From Phialocephala subalpina (Eukaryota > Ascomycota > Leotiomycetes > Helotiales > Mollisiaceae): 64,000 bases of DNA. The translations under genes and the position numbers were made by a program. Below, in pieces: positions 58,156 through 64,000 of this stretch. Numbering within the stretch: position 1 is the first letter of the stretch; each line of letters begins with the position of its first letter. The notes beneath the pieces are model-generated. The model worked only from the letters and a program-made list of their open reading frames with translations, was not told where the DNA came from and ran no database searches. The stretch is from positions 934,652-998,651 of the forward strand of contig FJOG01000002.1 in assembly GCA_900073065.1 (NCBI GenBank), given 5' to 3'.

Positions 58156-61100
58156 GGTCGACGAGATGCGCGATCGATGAACTCAGAACAGAATCCATCT
58201 CTACCACGCCAAATACGACAGCGAAGTGACTGCTATCCATCGTCACCGCCACTTGGTGCTGTGCTGCCCAACTGCTCGAGGCTGCCGGTGCGTTGCCTTA
58301 GGTTGGTTCATCAGGAGGCCTTGGTGAGAGCGGCCACACCACTTCAAATAACGCGAACGAATCATGGCCTACCAACTTTATTTCTACTACTTCTTGTACT
58401 ACTAATGTATTGCAAGGCTGTGGCTATGTCTTTTCACAAATTTTCGATGCGTAGGATATTGTTGAAAAGGAGGTATTCACGGACGAAGTTTGGTATAGGC
58501 GGCTGGAGCAGAGTGCGAAAGGAAAAAGTTTTTAGGGAATTGCTGCTGGGGAGTCGTTCTCTTATAGAGGGCAGACCGCCCACCTTGCTCTACGGTCACT
58601 GCTGGATTTTATCATTGGGCTGTTTGACGACATGGGTAAGGCTTGAAAAAAAACGGGACCGAATTTGATATGGCATTCGTTTCACACGAGCATTGGTTCG
58701 TTGAAGGAGAAGAAGCTGGAATTTGGCTCGATATATGCATTCCTTCTCTGCTCTATGTGACGCAATTGTATATATGCAACCTTTTATCTATAAAAACTAA
58801 TGAAAATCCTGCCAGGGGATTCATTTGCCAACCATGCTAAATGCCAACCGACTCAAATCTTTGAGAACCCCTCGCTATTTTGTACTGACATGACCATCCC
58901 ATGAAACAGCTATGCGACCTCCGAGAACTCCAATTCGCAAGTCTATCACTTCTGCTAAGATCCCGTCGTTACGGTTTCTCATCGGGTTCCTGAATTGGGG
59001 GATCCTGCAGAAAGACTCAGTGAACGGCTCTGCGGGACTGCTCCTTGCCTACAGGTTTCTCGGGCCCGCCCTCCCACTCAGCAGCACAATGCTGTGATCT
59101 TGGGCCCTCTCCCTTCATCTTGATCGAGGCAGAACTCTGAACCAGGTCCGAAGGTTGTGACTCTCGTTTTTCTCGAAGTAGCTTCTTCTGTTTGATGTTT
59201 GGTGGAGCTGTAGAGGATCGAGGGTTCGTGCGAGCTGAGTGGTTCGGGGGAAGGTCAAGCTCCTGCGGATATATCTCCTTGGATGCTCAGTGTGCTTTCT
59301 GGTTAGCACGGACAGAACAGCCACGAGATGGAACCAATAGCATACCTTGATAGACCATGAGATCGCAGATTCCAAGAAAGCTATTGTTTCGAGTTGTGCC
59401 CGGCTTGAAGGACTTTCGCGAGCTACAAGGACCTGCGAAGGTGTCGAAAACTCTGGAGGAGAGCAGAATTGTATCTCGTAACCTTCCTGGCACGTTCGAA
59501 GATGACCGTTGCAACAGGGCAAAATCCGATGTGAGTAAAGCGCGGGGTCAAGCAAAAGGAAAGAATTCCATGCCGATGGAGGGCCTACGATTGCCGATTG
59601 TTGATTGGTGGGCATCACAGATCGTGATGTGCTTCGAAGAAAGAGGTGTTATCGGCACCGTGCCGAAAGCGCGACGTGCATGATTCTCGGCGGAAGGATA
59701 TGATCCCGTTGGTTGACTCGGCCCAGCATATTTGATACTTAGAAGAGCCGTTAAGATGGCGAAAGAAGGCGTCCTAATCTCGCTCATGAGATTTTCAACG
59801 TAGAGGCAGCGTGGTCGTCGTGATATTTCGAAAGCTATAGGAAGCGGTGATATCAAACTTCCCCACCAGGGCGTCGGCATATGGCTATGCACCCTCGAGC
59901 CCCTTACCAAGGTAACAGTCGTGTATTCCTGCAACTGCAATTTTGAGACCATAGTCGAATGGGTATCGATGCGCTTCCATAACCCATTTCCATCGCAAAT
60001 TCTTTCCTTTGCTGTTCTCGACCCTTGCGGTCAAAATTTGATACGGGAAGGCTGGTAACGCACGGGTTAAAGATACCGAGTGAATTGCTGGGGATCGATA
60101 AACAAGGCGGACTAGTCCTTCTCGTGGACTTGAGCCTCAAAACCTTAAGTTCTTATGAACGCGCAAATATCTTCGACTTTGAAGGTCCTTCTGTACGGAA
60201 CACGACAATATTGAATCGGGCGAGTGCGAGGTTTTCTCATGAAACACCAATACCGAAGAAATCTGCGCGGTTCTCTGGATGATTGATGGCCAATCAACCC
60301 TCGACAAAAACAAGTGTTTTGAAACCAAATTTGTCTTTCCTGTTTCGCAATTTTGCTGCGCGTTCAGAATGGCTTCTTCGTCCAAGCAATACAGTATTTG
60401 TTTGCTGAAAAAAAAAAAGGGGGGGATTTTTTCCCTTTCTAAATAAAAAACCATCTCGCGATCGGATCCGCCTACACTCGTAGGCACACGGGTCCCTGAT
60501 GTCTGGTGGAATTGCTTTTGCTGATGCACGATCCATCAGTATGGACGGCCGAGGCATGCTGGGATGTGGAGGCCTGAGAACTTCGGCCTTCATAAACAAG
60601 CGACAAATGAAGTGGCTTTCGCATTCGACGAATGATTTCGTTTCTCTATTTATTTTGAGGTGCATGATATGAGAAGGTACGCATGTTGACCAAATGAGGC
60701 CTCGTGCAGTCACGAACTTCGGGTCAGTTCAGCACGAAGGCCTCACCCACATGGGAGGAAGCCAAACTTTCGGCATCGTTACAGCCTGCTCTGGAAGAAA
60801 TTTGTCAAATAAACACCCTTTAGATACTGCGGTTGATGAAAGACAAGGGGATTGAAGGAAGGGGCGTGAGGTGGGACTCTTGCCTGGTGTTGCTACCCAA
60901 TTGGATCATGCCGCGGTCGATAAGGGAGATCCTCGGTTGAAAGCTGCGCTCGGAGCGCAGGAAAGTTCGCTACTGTATAGTAAACTCAATTGCTGACGAA
61001 CGCTTGAAAAGAGAGTTGGGTTGCGGGGAGCTTCTGTCTTCTTATATATTTTGATACACGGTGCGCATATGCCGGAGGCCTTCCCTGGATCCGAGTGCCT

Positions 61101-61206
61101 AAAGAATCTAGCCAGGAATCTAGCATAACAATCTTAGTGGCTAAGGACAACCGCCATGCGATAATTTCTCATACATTTGCTGTCCCGTTTAAAAATTGGC
61201 TCTTCT
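58156..61206. other. gene-poor spacer, unresolved open frames
   Basis: Upstream of DUF6594 copy 3. Around 59017-59520 (minus) a donor GTATGC and an acceptor near 59286 join two open frames in phase, giving VYQASKEIYPQELDLPPNHS and about 80 further codons. The opposite strand is also open across 59357-59683, so I make no gene call. A stretch at about 60409-60446 contains A11 followed by G7 and T6 runs. Confidence 0.45.
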
Positions 61207-61848
61207 TCATTGGCTTAGAGTTCTCTCGATGACACCCACAGAGTCGTTCTTTGATATCGACTTGGCCGTGACTTGCCACGCATGAATCGAAGCTGCAGAT
61301 CGTGGAGAGCCACCCTCAAGATATTGGTCACATTCTCTGAGAATGCTGGAAGCAACCCAGTCCTGGCCTAGATACGGTCCTTCTTTTTGCGGCGGAGCAC
61401 AGCTGTGGAACGTCGCCGATGCACCTCGAAGCAAACGGAAGGAGCTGCCTTCATGGCATGTCGTGATCGATGGGAACAAGGGTTGACGGGTGAGGGCATC
61501 GGGCAGTGCACCTTGTAATGACACGCGTATTTGCTTGCCAGCTACGAAAGTAAGAGTTAACAAGTGGGCGTAATACGGGTACTTCGGACTGAGGGCTTTT
61601 TCCAGATCTCCCTCCTGAAGCGGACCGAGCGCTCTTAGAACCGGTAGATCATCCCACGTATTGGTGGCTTGTTGGAAATGGGTATCTGGGAAGAGTTCTT
61701 TTTGTTGTCGACTTGACTGGATGGCAGCATGGAGCAGTTTGAAAAGCCTGGCTTCATTGCCTGCTGGCCTTACAGACCCTCTCTCGCTACCCCTTACTGG
61801 TTTATCATCGCATTCACCTTGGAACGCAAGACTATCTTTGATTCAAAC
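61207..61848 (-). CDS. long open exon-like frame, unknown protein (weak)
   Basis: The minus frame ending at stop 61207 is open for about 210 codons, back to a stop near 61848, without an ATG close to that upstream end. It reads, among others, NEARLFKLLHAAIQSSRQQK, NTWDDLPVLRALGPLQEGDL and KYPYYAHLLTLTFVAGKQIR, and ends in GVIERTLSQ. Composition is balanced and soluble. It could be the last exon of a gene whose upstream exons lie at 62341-62600, where MSLAMQLALREVQRYSQQG precedes a GTAAGC donor. I could not join them in phase. No domain is recognised. Confidence 0.33.
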
Positions 61849-63669
61849 GAAACGACGAACTCTGTTGCAACCGCAGCTAAATCATGTACACGGCGCATCC
61901 ACTCGAGTTCCTTAACGCGATATCAATTTGTGCCCGGCATCGAAGCACAGTGACAGGGCTGTTGTCATGTCTTGGCTCCTCAACGTTCTCCCAGGGCTCC
62001 CAACCCCAGCTTTACACTTCGTAGCCAGGAATACGAAATACTAGTCCTGAATGGAGCTGCCGAAGACTTCTCCTCCCCCGCCTGCCATCGAAGGGGAAGA
62101 ATCGAGGGACTGCTTGTGCAGCCCGAAGAACCGCGGTTGTCAACACGAGTTTGCACAGCATCGACGCTGAACACGGCCTCGAATGAAACTCGACTAAACA
62201 CAGCTTGATGCAGCTTCTTTTCTCGACGTGTTGCATTACCACGGAAGCCTGCCTCCTGAGCATTTGCTTTGGTCGAACAAGTAACCCCAGAATGGGGGTA
62301 GCAGTGCTCAAAGTCGCGGCTCGAAGTCAACGCAGACTATTCACTTGCGGGAATCACCACTGGCATTGTCAAAGTCATATTGTTCTGGTTTGAGAACTCC
62401 AAGCTTACCATTCTTGACAGAGATCTTTCCAAAGCCGATACCTCTCTCAGTTTCTACGAACAGGTCTTGCACAACTTCCGCTACTACTGGCGCGGTCGAT
62501 GCCTGCCAGACACCTTGTTGACTATACCGTTGGACTTCTCTCAATGCCAACTGCATCGCTAGACTCATGAATATTTTCTTGAGGTGTGAATCTCTGCGAG
62601 TTATTCTCCTTGAGACCACATACTGGAAGTACTTCAGCTGATGTTGCTATCGTTCTTGGCAGCTTTGACCTTTGATTCGACCTGGCCACGGCAAGGTAAG
62701 ACTCCAAACTCGTCAAAGCAACCGGCTTCCTTCATCTCTACCTACCTCCTTCATCTCGCACGAAGGGCCTGCATGGCACATGCTGTTTGGATCAGGTTGG
62801 ATCAGGTTGGGCCACTTCACACAAATGAGGTCTTGCTCACGGCTCAGCAAGGACGGAGCATACTATCAATATATCGACGAAGGCTATCTACACATGGTCT
62901 TCGGAGTCTGCAAATATAGGATAAGATTCCGATGTAGTTGGGAAACAACTGGCCAACTCCTCACCTTTTGCTCCAACAAAGCCACCATACTGGCGAGAAC
63001 ATGTAACCACACGGGTTTGGGAGCCGTGCTTCGAAGGAGTCCGTAACAACTTGGCATTTCTTACTTTCTCGGGCTGAATAGCTCTACAAGAGGTGCTTCT
63101 CTTATCTGGCCGTCTCTTTTCCCACGTTTCTACGATATTTTCTTCTTTGGAAAACTCGCTGTTCTTTACATATCAGAGGCTCTGCTTCATGATATATCCA
63201 ATTCAGCAATTCCTTCTAGAAGCCCCTTCATGTTTTCAATTCCATATGTTCACAACGTCGTAGGCAAATGCCAACAAGACCTAAGGAATAATCAACGATT
63301 GCACAGAAGCTTCCTCTGAAGTCTTGTCGAGTTGTACACATTTTGTAAGGACTTGCAGGGAGCTCCTGTATTGGCTCCAGCCTTGAAACTGTATGCAAAG
63401 CAAGTACTTTGTGTCTCATGAGACTGATGGCCTATTCGAGCTTGGACGTACGCGGCGGCTTCCGAATTCGACGGAGCCAGGGAAGCCTAGAGAAACCTAG
63501 CTGATTGATGAAACTGCTCCAACTTCTGCACAAATTCATGTATTGGAGCTAAACAAACAACTTCCCAATTTCCATACGTGACATTGTCGTCTCTTGTACA
63601 TTTGACATAATCTATGATACAATTCTGCAAATCGTGGTGTATATCTCATCTACACATCTACATCCATCC
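61849..63669. other. spacer near the right end, no firm gene
   Basis: Includes the possible upstream exon (about 62563 down to 62424, minus) mentioned for 61207-61848. A 12-bp perfect tandem copy (TGGATCAGGTTG) lies at about 62789-62812. Otherwise nothing recognisable. Confidence 0.45.
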
Positions 63670-64000
63670 TCAAGCCTTCTCCCCTGAAACCAACAGCACC
63701 ACGCTTCCCAACTGCCTCCTCACATCCTCCCGTTCGACGTCGTGAGTATCTTCAACAGCCCCCCACATACCTATCTGCCAATCCACCTCCAAACTCGCCG
63801 CCTTCGCCGCCTCCTCAACACCAAACACCTCCTCCGTCTCCCCCTTAAGATGCCTCAACTCCGGACTCCACTCAACCAACAACCTCACTGCCCCCAAAAG
63901 CCCTTTTCCTGCAAGAACCCCCCTCTCCAACCCGGCCAGCTCAAAAGCCGGCAACCCACTAATCCACCCTCTAATAACATCCCTCGTCATCTGCGGCTGA
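63670..64000 (-). CDS. C-terminal part of a gene continuing beyond the window
   Basis: An open frame with no stop to the window edge, ending at 63670. The codon usage is GC-rich and the protein looks coding: MTRDVIRGWISGLPAFELAG, then GVLAGKGLLGAVRLLVEWSP, an acidic helix with EEVFGVEEAAKAASLEVDW, and a final hydrophobic SVVLLVSGEKA. The internal Met near 63990 is probably not the start, because the frame extends to the edge. I do not recognise the family. The upstream exons lie outside the window. Confidence 0.55.
   Translation of the reverse strand, partial: QPQMTRDVIRGWISGLPAFELAGLERGVLAGKGLLGAVRLLVEWSPELRHLKGETEEVFGVEEAAKAASLEVDWQIGMWGAVEDTHDVEREDVRRQLGSVVLLVSGEKA

Noticed and set aside
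59357..59683. 108-codon plus-strand frame
   Set aside because: Both strands are open here and neither carries a recognisable domain; undecidable without expression data.

Overview
The window looks like nuclear DNA of a filamentous ascomycete (Pezizomycotina; Leotiomycetes is a guess from protein flavour, not a measurement). Genes carry short GT-AG introns of about 46-111 bp with CTAAC/CTGAC branch sites. Recognisable genes include an AreA/NIT2 nitrogen regulator, a fungal glutamate decarboxylase, a CRY-DASH cryptochrome and DUF6594 membrane proteins, all typical of this group. It is draft sequence: there is a 473-N gap at 37764-38236 and two isolated Ns near 45706.

Layout. Positions 1-6979 hold no gene I can support and lead into areA (6980-10137, +). 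From about 11.7 to 32.6 kb is ordinary housekeeping and metabolic gene space. In order: a small hypothetical protein (-), an ArsH-type flavoprotein with a one-base frameshift (-), a mitochondrial thioesterase-fold protein (+), a class I O-methyltransferase with two possible starts (+), a possible small mitochondrial protein (-), a degraded C6-regulator-like fragment (+), a GNAT acetyltransferase (-), a secreted two-domain fasciclin protein (-), glutamate decarboxylase (+) and, after a 4.5 kb gene-poor stretch, CRY-DASH (+). At 33.9-34.9 kb is a very compact multi-exon gene (-). At 37.2-38.6 kb is a Gly-rich protein gene interrupted by the assembly gap.

From about 39 to 63 kb the character changes. 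The best-supported genes there are three DUF6594 paralogs, all on the minus strand, spaced about 7.5 kb apart (41443-42984, 48969-50492, 56579-58155). Each resolves into six exons with identical intron phases; exon 3 is 279 nt in all three. A diverged non-coding block recurs at matching offsets downstream of the second and third copies, so the array probably arose by duplication of a unit of about 7.5 kb. Apart from a 72-codon lysine-rich gene and several weak candidates, the space between them has no recognisable gene and may contain decayed sequence, including one possible reverse-transcriptase remnant. A partial gene runs off the right edge (-).

No tRNA, rRNA, CRISPR array or intact transposon was recognised. 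I see no biosynthetic gene cluster. The genes look like independent neighbours, apart from the DUF6594 array.
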